A program made the translations under genes and the position numbers. Shown piece after piece: positions 17,576 to 25,051 of a DNA stretch of 38,016 bases. The DNA is from DYFC01 sp041658585 (lineage in GTDB: Bacteria; Nitrospirota; Thermodesulfovibrionia; Thermodesulfovibrionales; SM23-35). The stretch's first letter is position 1, and the number at the start of each line of letters is the position of its first letter. Where the stretch lies: the NCBI GenBank assembly GCA_041658585.1, contig JBAZZX010000028.1, positions 1-38,016 on the forward strand, in the 5' to 3' direction. The notes below the pieces were generated by a model. It saw only the letters and a program-made list of their open reading frames with translations, was not told the DNA's origin and did not search any database.

Positions 17576-19872
17576 GGAATCTTGTAATCGTAGAATCGCC
17601 GGCAAAGGCGAAGACGATCAATAAAATTTTGGGGAAAGAATTTACCGTCAAGGCATCGGTCGGTCATATAAAAGACCTTCCCGAGAAAGACCTTGGGGTC
17701 AATATCGAAAACAATTTTGAGCCCCAGTATGTCGTTATTCCAGGCAAGGAAAAAATCATCAGGGAACTTAAAAAGGCAGCGAAAGAAGCTGACATGGTAT
17801 TCCTTGCCCCTGACCCGGACAGGGAAGGCGAGGCCATAGCATGGCACATCGCCTTTGAAATAGCCGAGAAAAAGACCAGGCCGGACAATGAGAAGATCTA
17901 CCGGATTGTCTTTAATGAGATCACCGAACGGGCCGTCCGTGAAGCAATCAAAAAACCTGAAAAGATCAATATGAACAAGGTAGACGCCCAGCAGGCGAGA
18001 AGGGTGCTCGACAGGCTTGTGGGTTACGGACTCAGCCCTCTGCTCTGGAAAAAGATACGCAGGGGCCTCAGCGCCGGAAGGGTGCAGTCGGTTGCTGTCA
18101 GGCTGATCGTGGATAGAGAGCGTGAGATCAGCGTCTTTAACTCCGAGGAATACTGGAGCATCAACGCGGAGTTCGAGGGATCTAAACCCCCTGCGTTTTG
18201 GGCAAAGCTCTCCAAAATACAACAAAGAGCGGAGAGCGAACAGCAGAAATTCCTTATACAAAACGGGCAGGCGGCGGACCGGATAGTAGCCAACTTAAAG
18301 GAGCAGGGCTTCACCCTCGGCAGGATTGAACGCAAGCACAGGAAGAGGATGCCTTACCCCCCTTTCATTACAAGCACTCTCCAGCAGGAAGCCGCGCGGA
18401 AACTGAGGTTCACGGCAAAAAAGACGATGATGTTCGCCCAGCAGCTATATGAAGGCATAGAGCTTGGGGCGGAAGGTTCGGTCGGACTTATCACATATAT
18501 GAGGACGGATTCCCCCCGTATCGCGCCCGAGGCCCTGGAATGGGCAAGACAGTTCATCGTGAACGCATACGGCAAAGATTATATCCCGGAAAAACCGCCT
18601 TTTTATAAAAGCAAGGCTTCCGCGCAGGAGGCCCATGAGGCGATCAGGCCGACCTATGCCGACAAAAAACCGGAAACGGTAAAGCCCTTTCTTTCTAAAG
18701 AGCAGTACGGCCTGTATTTGCTTATATGGAACCGTTTCATAGCGAGCCAGATGTCCCCTGCCCAGCTTGATCAGACAACGTTTATTGTTGAAGACGATAA
18801 AAAATCCTGTGAATTCAGGGCCACCGGGACCATTATCCGTTTCGACGGTTTCATGGCCCTTTATACCGAAGGCAAAGACGAGCTTGAGGAGGAAGAAGGC
18901 TTTACCCTGCCCGGCCTTAAGGAAGGTGAAACGCTCAGGCTTCTCAGCCTCCAGCCGAAACAGCATTTTACCCAGCCGCCTCCGCGTTTTACCGAGGCCA
19001 CACTGGTAAAGGCCCTCGAAGAAAAGGGCATCGGCAGGCCGAGCACTTATGCGGCCATACTCTCCACCATTCAGGACAGAAAATATGTGCAGAGGATTGA
19101 AAGCAGGTTTTCTCCTACGGAACTCGGCATGATCGTGAACGACTATCTTGTTGAAAAGTTCGCGGAACTGCTCGATTTCAATTTTACCGCGAAAATGGAG
19201 AATGAGCTTGACAGCATAGAAGAAGGCAAGATGAAGTGGGTGAAGGTCATCAGTGATTTTTTTAAACCTTTCAAAAGTCATCTGGGAGACGCCGTAAAAG
19301 CCACTGACGATGTAAAACCCAAAGATATTCCTACCGAGATCATGTGCGAGAAATGCGGTCTTCCCATGGTTATCCGATGGGGCAGACATGGAAGATTTCT
19401 TGCCTGCACAGGATTCCCCAAGTGTAAAAACACCAGGCCGCTTACCGAAAACGGCGAGAACGGTCAGGCTGTGGAACAGAATGTGCAACAGACCGATGAG
19501 AAATGCGAGAAATGCGGTTCTCCTATGGTTATAAAGACGGGTAGGTACGGGAAGTTCCTCGCCTGTTCAAAGTACCCTGAATGTAAAAGCGCACGGCCTC
19601 TGTCCACGGGAATAAAGTGCCCTGCCGACGGCGGAGATATTGTAGAAAGGCGCTCCAAAAGAGGGAAACTCTTCTGGAGCTGCAGCAACTATCCGAAATG
19701 TAAATTCGCTTCATGGTATAGACCCGTGCATAGACAATGTCCGAAATGCGGCGTGGATTTCCTCTATGAAAAACGTAACAAGGCCGGAGACGTCACACTG
19801 TTCTGCCATAAAAAAGAATGCGGGCATAAAGAGATTGTTACAACAACGGAAGAGACAACGGACACGAATTAA
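17572..19872 (+). CDS. topA: DNA topoisomerase I
   Basis: This 766-aa type IA topoisomerase relaxes negative supercoils. It opens with the TOPRIM domain (MRNLVIVESPAKAKTINKIL, later DPDREGEAIAWH). The catalytic tyrosine is in GLITYMRTDSPR (Tyr309). Near the end are four zinc-ribbon units: CEKCG...C..FPKC, CEKCG...C..YPEC, a third beginning CPADGG that lacks its second Cys, and CPKCG...CHKKEC. The start is the ATG that overlaps the dprA stop, with the TOPRIM beginning at residue 3; an upstream in-frame extension lies within dprA. The dprA-topA pair is common in bacteria. Confidence 0.96.
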   Translation: MRNLVIVESPAKAKTINKILGKEFTVKASVGHIKDLPEKDLGVNIENNFEPQYVVIPGKEKIIRELKKAAKEADMVFLAPDPDREGEAIAWHIAFEIAEKKTRPDNEKIYRIVFNEITERAVREAIKKPEKINMNKVDAQQARRVLDRLVGYGLSPLLWKKIRRGLSAGRVQSVAVRLIVDREREISVFNSEEYWSINAEFEGSKPPAFWAKLSKIQQRAESEQQKFLIQNGQAADRIVANLKEQGFTLGRIERKHRKRMPYPPFITSTLQQEAARKLRFTAKKTMMFAQQLYEGIELGAEGSVGLITYMRTDSPRIAPEALEWARQFIVNAYGKDYIPEKPPFYKSKASAQEAHEAIRPTYADKKPETVKPFLSKEQYGLYLLIWNRFIASQMSPAQLDQTTFIVEDDKKSCEFRATGTIIRFDGFMALYTEGKDELEEEEGFTLPGLKEGETLRLLSLQPKQHFTQPPPRFTEATLVKALEEKGIGRPSTYAAILSTIQDRKYVQRIESRFSPTELGMIVNDYLVEKFAELLDFNFTAKMENELDSIEEGKMKWVKVISDFFKPFKSHLGDAVKATDDVKPKDIPTEIMCEKCGLPMVIRWGRHGRFLACTGFPKCKNTRPLTENGENGQAVEQNVQQTDEKCEKCGSPMVIKTGRYGKFLACSKYPECKSARPLSTGIKCPADGGDIVERRSKRGKLFWSCSNYPKCKFASWYRPVHRQCPKCGVDFLYEKRNKAGDVTLFCHKKECGHKEIVTTTEETTDTN

Positions 19873-19880
19873 AATAAAAT

Positions 19881-20414
19881 ATGCATCCTCTTATCATAGG
19901 CATTGCCGGGGCTTACAGCGGCGCAGGCAAGACTACCGTTGCCTGCGAAATCCTTAAACGCTTCAAAGGCTGGGGCGCTATTAAATACACCAAAACCTCT
20001 CTGTACTCCTCCATCACAGGCGACCTTGAAATCCTCCTTGAAGAGGGAAAAGACACAAGGAAAATGATGGATGCCGGCGCTGATCAGGTCCTTTGGGTGC
20101 AGGCGCCTTCCGATGAACTTGAAAAGGTCATTCCTCAGGCAGTCGAAATGCTTTCACATCTGGCCGGCATTATTATTGAGGGCAACAGCGCAGTCAATGC
20201 CGTAAAATCCGATATAGTGCTATTCGTTTCCGGAAGCCCGGACCTGTTCAAAAACGACGCCGGACGGTTTCTCGATACTGCTGATATTGTCCTGTCAGAT
20301 ACGGATTTTTTACAGGGTATCCCCGCAGCTGACCGTCAATGCAGTAAAGATGACGTCGAAGGCTATCTGCGCTGCCTTGAAAGAATTATTGAGGAAAAAA
20401 GAACAAACAGGTAA
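19881..20414 (+). CDS. MobB-like P-loop nucleotide-binding protein
   Basis: This 177-aa protein has a Walker A motif at the N-terminus (GAYSGAGKTTVA), a following VKYTK-like strand (AIKYTKTSLYSS), EGKDTRKMMDAGAD, and IIIEGNSAVNAVKSD. This is the layout of MobB, the GTP-binding partner of MobA in molybdopterin guanine dinucleotide synthesis. It lies 8 bp after topA in the same direction. No other moa/mob gene is visible, so the molybdenum role is inferred from fold only; a different MobB-like function is possible. Confidence 0.68.
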   Translation: MHPLIIGIAGAYSGAGKTTVACEILKRFKGWGAIKYTKTSLYSSITGDLEILLEEGKDTRKMMDAGADQVLWVQAPSDELEKVIPQAVEMLSHLAGIIIEGNSAVNAVKSDIVLFVSGSPDLFKNDAGRFLDTADIVLSDTDFLQGIPAADRQCSKDDVEGYLRCLERIIEEKRTNR

Positions 20415-20458
20415 CATAAAGAAAATTATAAAAATATCCCGGATAAGGAGGCCGAGTT

Positions 20459-21052
20459 ATGAGAAAGAAGACTGTTGTTTTTATTATCATTGTTTTTCTG
20501 ATGGTCCCGCTTTGTGTCTATGCAGGACCGCCACTCGAAGCCGTGAAAACACAGGTGAACAAAGTACTGGATGTTTTGCGCGATTCATCGCTTAAAGGCG
20601 AGGCGGGCAAGAAAGTCAAAAGAGAGAAGATCCGCAATATTTCGGGAAATATGTTCGATTATACCGAGCTTTCAAAGAGGACCCTTGGTCAGAACTGGAG
20701 CAAACTGAATGCAGGTCAGCAAACCGAATTTCTCGGACTGTATAAGACATTACTTGAAGACGCCTATGCGGACAAGATCATAAACTACGCCGACGAAAAG
20801 GTGGTATTCGGCAAGGAGACCACCCTTTCCGAAAAAACGGCGGAGGTGCAGACAACTATAATTACGAAAAAAGCGGACATCCCTATTTACTATAGAGTGA
20901 TTCAGAAAGGTGCTGATTGGAAAGTCTACGATGTAGTTATTGAAGGTGTGAGCCTTGTCAGCAACTATAGGAACCAGTTCAAGGAAATCCTGTCGAATAA
21001 AACGCCGGATGCGCTGCTGGATACACTTCGGAAAAAAGTCGGCAAGGCATAA
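20459..21052 (+). CDS. mlaC: MlaC-family periplasmic phospholipid-binding protein
   Basis: This 197-aa protein has a signal peptide (about 1-22, ending CVYAG). The MlaC/Ttg2D domain follows: NISGNMFDYTELSKRTLGQNW, LNAGQQTEFLGLYKTLLEDA, IPIYYRVIQKGADWKVYDV and VIEGVSLVSNYRNQF. It shuttles phospholipids between the outer-membrane MlaA complex and the inner-membrane MlaFED transporter. It has an AAGGAGG ribosome site. mlaA follows, and mlaE-F-D are encoded convergently 1.7 kb away on the other strand, a split arrangement. Confidence 0.93.
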   Translation: MRKKTVVFIIIVFLMVPLCVYAGPPLEAVKTQVNKVLDVLRDSSLKGEAGKKVKREKIRNISGNMFDYTELSKRTLGQNWSKLNAGQQTEFLGLYKTLLEDAYADKIINYADEKVVFGKETTLSEKTAEVQTTIITKKADIPIYYRVIQKGADWKVYDVVIEGVSLVSNYRNQFKEILSNKTPDALLDTLRKKVGKA

Positions 21053-21111
21053 AATATGAATTATGAAGGATGAAATGCAATTTTCATGGTAACAAAACAA
21101 GGAGGGGGATC

Positions 21112-21951
21112 GTGAAACTGACAGCTTATGTGTTAATAATGCTTTCTTTTATTTTCATCGGTTATAATCGGGCATCTGCCGAAGAGTCTTCACCGGAATC
21201 TCAAACAGTGATATCCGTTCCGCAGCAGGAAACAACTCCGCCGATAGAACAGGCAAAACCGGCTGTTATAGTTGAACCTCAACAGAAACCGGCTGAGCGG
21301 CAAAAAGCAGCCGCCGAACCGGAGATTATTGAAGAAGAACCGACAATACAGATCGCAGACCCTATCCGTCCATGGAACAATGCCATGTATCATTTTAATG
21401 ATAAATTGTATTTCTGGGTATTGAAGCCGGCGTCCAAGGGTTATTCCGCCGTTATTCCGGAAGATATGAGGATTGCCGTAAGCAACTTTTTTGAGAATGT
21501 AACAACTCCGGTGCGTTTTGTGAGCAGCATTTTACAGTTAAAAATCGAGAAAGCGGGGAATGAACTCCTCCGCTTTGTGTATAACTCTACGGCAGGCGTC
21601 TGCGGCCTTGCCGATGCCGCAAAGGCGGACCTCGGAATACCGCGTCAGAAGGAAGACCTTGGACAGGCCCTCGGCTCCTATGGAATAGGCCACGGGTTCT
21701 ATATCGTCTGGCCCTTCTTCGGACCGTCTTCGTTGCGTGACACCGTCGGCTTAATAGGAGACGCCTTTCTGGACCCCGTCTCTTATGTGAACCCTTTGGA
21801 GGCGTCGGTAGGCATAACCGCCTATGACGAGGTCAACACCGTATCTCTCCATATCGGAGATTACGAAGACCTCAAAAAATCAGCCGTAGAACCCTATGTT
21901 TCCATACGCGACGCATATCTCCAGTACAGGAAAAAGAAGGTCGAAGAATAG
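21112..21951 (+). CDS. mlaA: MlaA/VacJ-family protein without a lipobox
   Basis: This 279-aa protein starts at GTG 21112, directly after the ribosome site AAGGAGGGGG. The longer ATG reading would put charged residues before the signal. The signal segment (KLTAYVLIMLSFIFIGYNRA) ends ASAEE, a signal peptidase I site with no cysteine. MlaA is normally a lipoprotein, so this one looks soluble or otherwise anchored. A ~65-residue Pro/Glu/Gln-rich linker precedes the MlaA domain (PIRPWNNAMYHFNDKLYFWV, DPVSYVNP). It would remove mislocalised phospholipid from the outer leaflet and pass it to MlaC. Confidence 0.9.
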   Translation: MKLTAYVLIMLSFIFIGYNRASAEESSPESQTVISVPQQETTPPIEQAKPAVIVEPQQKPAERQKAAAEPEIIEEEPTIQIADPIRPWNNAMYHFNDKLYFWVLKPASKGYSAVIPEDMRIAVSNFFENVTTPVRFVSSILQLKIEKAGNELLRFVYNSTAGVCGLADAAKADLGIPRQKEDLGQALGSYGIGHGFYIVWPFFGPSSLRDTVGLIGDAFLDPVSYVNPLEASVGITAYDEVNTVSLHIGDYEDLKKSAVEPYVSIRDAYLQYRKKKVEE

Positions 21952-21974
21952 GCCATATTATCCATGAATCGTAT

Positions 21975-22096
21975 GCCAATATGACGGACACAGTATTTTT
22001 GCTCATTCTCGGGCTGCCGCCCTCCGAGGAAAATTCCGTTCCGATATATCTCCACGGAATTTAAAACCGCAAAAATACTATGTCCGTCATATTGGC
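21975..22096. repeat. Long-stem palindromic element C
   Basis: Arms 21975-22002 and 22069-22096 are inverted complements over 28 bp with one mismatch. The 66-nt loop begins TCATTCTCGG, continues to CCCTCCGAGG, contains a 6-bp hairpin ATTCCG/CGGAAT, and ends AAAACC. The same loop start and loop end occur in element D, in the opposite orientation, with a completely different stem. Confidence 0.88.
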
Positions 22097-22142
22097 GGTA
22101 CGGTGTTGTTTAGCCCGGATTATTCAGAAAATTGGTAACAGC

Positions 22143-22268
22143 AACCGAGGATAGAGTATTTGAGCGGTTTTTTTTGCCGATAGTCAAATTCGGCATATAA
22201 AAATAGAGAGGCAAAAGCCTCGGAGGGAGGAACGACCGAGAATGAGCTCAAATACTCTATCCTCGGTT
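22143..22268. repeat. Long-stem palindromic element D
   Basis: Arms 22143-22165 and 22246-22268 are perfect 23-bp inverted complements. The 80-nt loop, read on the minus strand, begins TCATTCTCGG and has CCCTCCGAGG. It then has two small hairpins (GAGGC/GCCTC and GCCGA/TCGGC) and ends AAAACC. The loop is homologous to that of element C while the stems are unrelated. Both lie in the convergent gap between mlaA and the cNMP-binding gene and could act as a bidirectional terminator. Confidence 0.88.
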
Positions 22269-22299
22269 TAACTCAGAAAGTCTAATTGCATTTTTCAGG

Positions 22300-22767
22300 T
22301 TAAAAGATATTCGTAAGCCGTTCGGTTGCCTTTCGCAGGCGGAGGGAGAGGATCTTGATCAGGCCTTTCAATATCTTTATGCCCGTATATGGATGCTGCT
22401 GCATGAGGGATTCCATTGACTCGCTTCTGAAGATAATAAGGGAGGTGTCTTCAACCGCTTCGACCGTGGCCGAGCGCTGACGTTTGTCGAACATGGAAAG
22501 CTCGCCGACCATTGCGCCTTTGGTAAGCAGCGCAATGATAAGCTGATTCCCCTTGAACTCGGTCTGCTTCTTCACCTCAAGCTTTCCGGAAATGACAAAC
22601 CCGATGAAATTACCCGGATCGCCTTCTTTGAAAATAATCGAACCGGCGGGATAGTCACGCAGCTCGAAAAACGGCGCGATCTTGTCGATATCCTCGTCAT
22701 CTAACAGATAAAAGATAATTTCATCCCTCAGCGTATTAATATGTTCCTTTACAGATACGGTATCCAT
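22300..22767 (-). CDS. Cyclic nucleotide-binding domain protein (no DNA-binding domain)
   Basis: This 155-aa protein is almost entirely one cNMP-binding beta-barrel: KIAPFFELRDYPAGSIIFKE, GFVISGKLEVKK, then the phosphate-binding cassette region AMVGELSMFDKRQRSATVEA. A C-terminal helix follows (LKGLIKILSLRLRKATERL). It has no helix-turn-helix, so it is not a CRP-type transcription factor. It is the last gene of mlaE-mlaF-mlaD, 17 bp after mlaD. I infer an adaptor that lets a nucleotide or second messenger modulate the Mla transporter. The ligand is unknown, and the PBC sequence GELSMFDKRQRSAT has R-S-A-T as in classical binders. Confidence 0.82.
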   Translation of the reverse strand: MDTVSVKEHINTLRDEIIFYLLDDEDIDKIAPFFELRDYPAGSIIFKEGDPGNFIGFVISGKLEVKKQTEFKGNQLIIALLTKGAMVGELSMFDKRQRSATVEAVEDTSLIIFRSESMESLMQQHPYTGIKILKGLIKILSLRLRKATERLTNIF

Positions 22768-22784
22768 GTTATATCAGCCTTTGA

Positions 22785-23225
22785 TTATTTCTTCTCGAAA
22801 ATATATTTACTTACCAGTTCTTCGAGTTCGATTGAGGATTCCGTTTCAGTGAGCATGCCGTTCGGCTTCACAAGTTCATCCGTGCCGCCGGGGGATATCT
22901 TTATATACTTATCGCCGATGATCCCCTTGGTCCTGATACTGGCGATGGAGTCTTCCTGTATTTTAATGGCGGGATCAATGTGCATTTCAACGATTGCCCT
23001 GTCGCTATCGAGAGAGATCTTCGATACCTTTCCGACCTTTACGCCTGCAATCTCAACCTCCGCGTTTTCCTTCAGACCCGTGATACTTGTAAAGCGGGCC
23101 TTGACCAAATACTGTTTTGTCCCGAAGAGCTCGATATGCCCCAGCTTCACGGAAAGAAAGGCCAGACAGATAAGACCTGTAATAAGAAAGATTCCCACTC
23201 CTGTTTCAACGTTTATTTTATTCAT
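22785..23225 (-). CDS. mlaD: MlaD-family MCE-domain substrate-binding protein
   Basis: This 146-aa protein has a single N-terminal transmembrane helix (about 7-27, VGIFLITGLICLAFLSVKLG) and one MCE domain (YLVKARFTSITGLKENAEVE, IAGVKVGKVSKISL, IRTKGIIGDKYIKISPG). MlaD forms a hexameric ring on MlaFE that receives lipid from MlaC. Its length is typical. It starts 2 bp downstream of the mlaF stop. Confidence 0.93.
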   Translation of the reverse strand: MNKINVETGVGIFLITGLICLAFLSVKLGHIELFGTKQYLVKARFTSITGLKENAEVEIAGVKVGKVSKISLDSDRAIVEMHIDPAIKIQEDSIASIRTKGIIGDKYIKISPGGTDELVKPNGMLTETESSIELEELVSKYIFEKK

Positions 23226-23227
23226 TG

Positions 23228-24001
23228 CTATCCCTCCACTTGTCCACTCTCATAGATACGACCCATGGTCTTTTCAACAAAGTCACTGATGGCAGGGTTG
23301 TCGGAGGTCTGAAAGTCCTCCGGCGAAAGAGAGTCCTGAATGACTCCCTCAGACATCAGGGCAACATAATCCGCAAGTTTAAAAATTTTGGGCACGTCAT
23401 GGCTGACGATAACGGCGGTGTATCCCAGCTTTGACTGTGTCCGGAAAAAAACGCGATATATCTCATTGCTTTTTGCAACATCCAGGCCCGTTGTCGGCTC
23501 ATCAAAGAAGACTATCTTCGGATTGAGCGCCAGGGCCCTGGCAAGGCCGACCCTTTTTCGCATCCCTCCGCTGAGCTGTGCAGGGAACTTTTCATTGCTT
23601 TCGTGAAGGTCCATCATCTCAAGTTTTTCATTTACAATAGCGCTGATTTCCTGTTCGGATTTACTCGTCCTCTCCCTAAGCGGCAGGGCAACGTTATCGA
23701 ATACCGTCATGGAGTCAAAAAGCGCGGCATTCTGGAACAGGACGCCGAAATTAGACCTGATATCTTTCAGCTCTTTTTTGCTTATCCTGTTGACGTCCTT
23801 ACCATAGACAAGGACCTTGCCGCTGTCCGGTTTTATCAGGCCGAGGATATGTTTTATGATCGAACTCTTTCCCTGACCGCTTTCACCTACGATCACTATC
23901 GTCTTCCCTTCATAAATGGAAAGATTGACCCCTTTCAGGACATGCTGGGTCCCGAAGGTTTTATTGACGTCTATTAACTGTATCGTCGGTTCCTTATTCA
24001 T
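23228..24001 (-). CDS. mlaF: MlaF-type ABC transporter ATPase
   Basis: This 257-aa ATPase powers the phospholipid transporter. It has Walker A GESGQGKSS (about 38-46), a Q-loop region LFQNAALFDSMTVFDNVALP, signature LSGGMRKRVGLARAL, Walker B KIVFFDEPTTGLD and the H-loop IVSHD. GMRKR is typical of the Mla/MCE class. It starts with a 4-bp overlap on the mlaE stop, and mlaD follows by 2 bp. Confidence 0.95.
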   Translation of the reverse strand: MNKEPTIQLIDVNKTFGTQHVLKGVNLSIYEGKTIVIVGESGQGKSSIIKHILGLIKPDSGKVLVYGKDVNRISKKELKDIRSNFGVLFQNAALFDSMTVFDNVALPLRERTSKSEQEISAIVNEKLEMMDLHESNEKFPAQLSGGMRKRVGLARALALNPKIVFFDEPTTGLDVAKSNEIYRVFFRTQSKLGYTAVIVSHDVPKIFKLADYVALMSEGVIQDSLSPEDFQTSDNPAISDFVEKTMGRIYESGQVEG

Positions 24002-24795
24002 AAAAGCAGCGATGTAATAAAATAGTCAAAGACAAGAATCGATACGGAGGACAGGACAACCGCGCTTGTTGTGACCCTGCTCACTCCCTCGGCGCCGAAC
24101 CCCCCGTTTCTTTCCAGATGGACAAAATAGCCTTTGGCGGAACATGTCCATACCATGATAAGACCGAAACAAAAGGATTTCACAAGACCCATATAAATAT
24201 CATTAAATTCGACATCCTTATACATGCTGTAAAAATAAGCGCCTTTATTTAATCCCAAGAGGCCGACGCCTATAGCATAGCCGCCGAAAATACCGACTAC
24301 ATTAAAGATTGCGTTCAGCAGCGGCATGGATATAATGGCGGCAATAAACTTAGGCGCAAGAATGTATTTGTAAGGGTCGATAGCCATGCATTCCAGCGCG
24401 TCGATCTGCTCCGAGTTGCGCATGATACCTATTTCCGCGCAGATGGCCGAGCCGGCCCTTCCCGTTACCATCAGAGCCGTCAGGACGGGACCAAGCTCTC
24501 TGATGAGACCCAGGGCGACTGCGGAGCCAAGGAGTCCCTCGGAGCTGAATTTGCGCAGCGTGGTGTAACCCTGGAGAGCAAGCACCATGCCGGTAAATGC
24601 GCCGGTGAAGATGATAACGAATATCGACAGAGTGCCTATGGAATATATCTGTTTAGTGATATTGGAGATTTTGTAATAGGGTAATTTGAACATATTGAAA
24701 ATCACAAGGAAAAGAAATATCCCCATTCTGCCTGCCTGATTTACATAGTACAGGAAATGACTGCCCAGGGTTTCCGAAAATCTCAGCAAAAACAT
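23998..24795 (-). CDS. mlaE: MlaE-type permease
   Basis: This 265-aa integral membrane subunit has about five hydrophobic segments and the MlaE signatures VLALQGYTTLRKFSSEG, ELGPVLTALMVTGRAGSAIC, AEIGIMRNSEQIDALECMAI and SAKGYFVHL. With MlaF and MlaD it makes the inner-membrane phospholipid ABC transporter. It is first in a four-gene minus-strand operon. No Shine-Dalgarno sequence precedes the ATG, and a TATAAT lies only 6 nt upstream, so the mRNA may be leaderless. Confidence 0.94.
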   Translation of the reverse strand: MFLLRFSETLGSHFLYYVNQAGRMGIFLFLVIFNMFKLPYYKISNITKQIYSIGTLSIFVIIFTGAFTGMVLALQGYTTLRKFSSEGLLGSAVALGLIRELGPVLTALMVTGRAGSAICAEIGIMRNSEQIDALECMAIDPYKYILAPKFIAAIISMPLLNAIFNVVGIFGGYAIGVGLLGLNKGAYFYSMYKDVEFNDIYMGLVKSFCFGLIMVWTCSAKGYFVHLERNGGFGAEGVSRVTTSAVVLSSVSILVFDYFITSLLL

Positions 24796-24801
24796 AGCAT
24801 T

Positions 24802-24807
24802 ATTATA
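24802..24807 (-). promoter_or_regulatory. -10 box of the mla operon
   Basis: TATAAT on the minus strand, 6 nt before the mlaE ATG. The predicted transcription start is at or next to the A of the start codon. No good -35 is visible at 16-18 bp. Confidence 0.5.
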
Positions 24808-24852
24808 TACATAAAGTAAAAGGTTCTTCTACATTTTCTTAGTGTATCCGGC

Positions 24853-24985
24853 GTAATCCTTCAATTACAGGTGCAAAAATCCTCCCCTTAGCAAGGGGAG
24901 GTTGGAGGGGTTTATGAAAAATAATCAAAACCACCCCAACCCCTCCTTGCAAAGGAGGGGATTAAACCCGTAACTGAAGGATTAC
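24853..24985. repeat. Palindromic element with locus-specific arms, mlaE upstream region
   Basis: The 19-bp arms GTAATCCTTCAATTACAGG (24853-24871) and 24967-24985 match in inverted orientation at 17 of 19 positions. The core holds two GC-rich palindromes (CCTCCCC-TTAGCAA-GGGGAGG and CCCCTCC-TTGCAAA-GGAGGGG). It lies between the divergent mlaE and MshEN-repeat genes and separates their promoters. Confidence 0.82.
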
Positions 24986-25051
24986 TAATTAATCTCCTCC
25001 TTAATTTTGTTTTTTTCTTCAGCATATGATAAAATTTCCCAACCGGGTGCT

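Noticed and set aside
18445..19488. Long antisense frame across topA
   Set aside because: Shadow of the topA coding sequence; no start signals and no recognisable domain.
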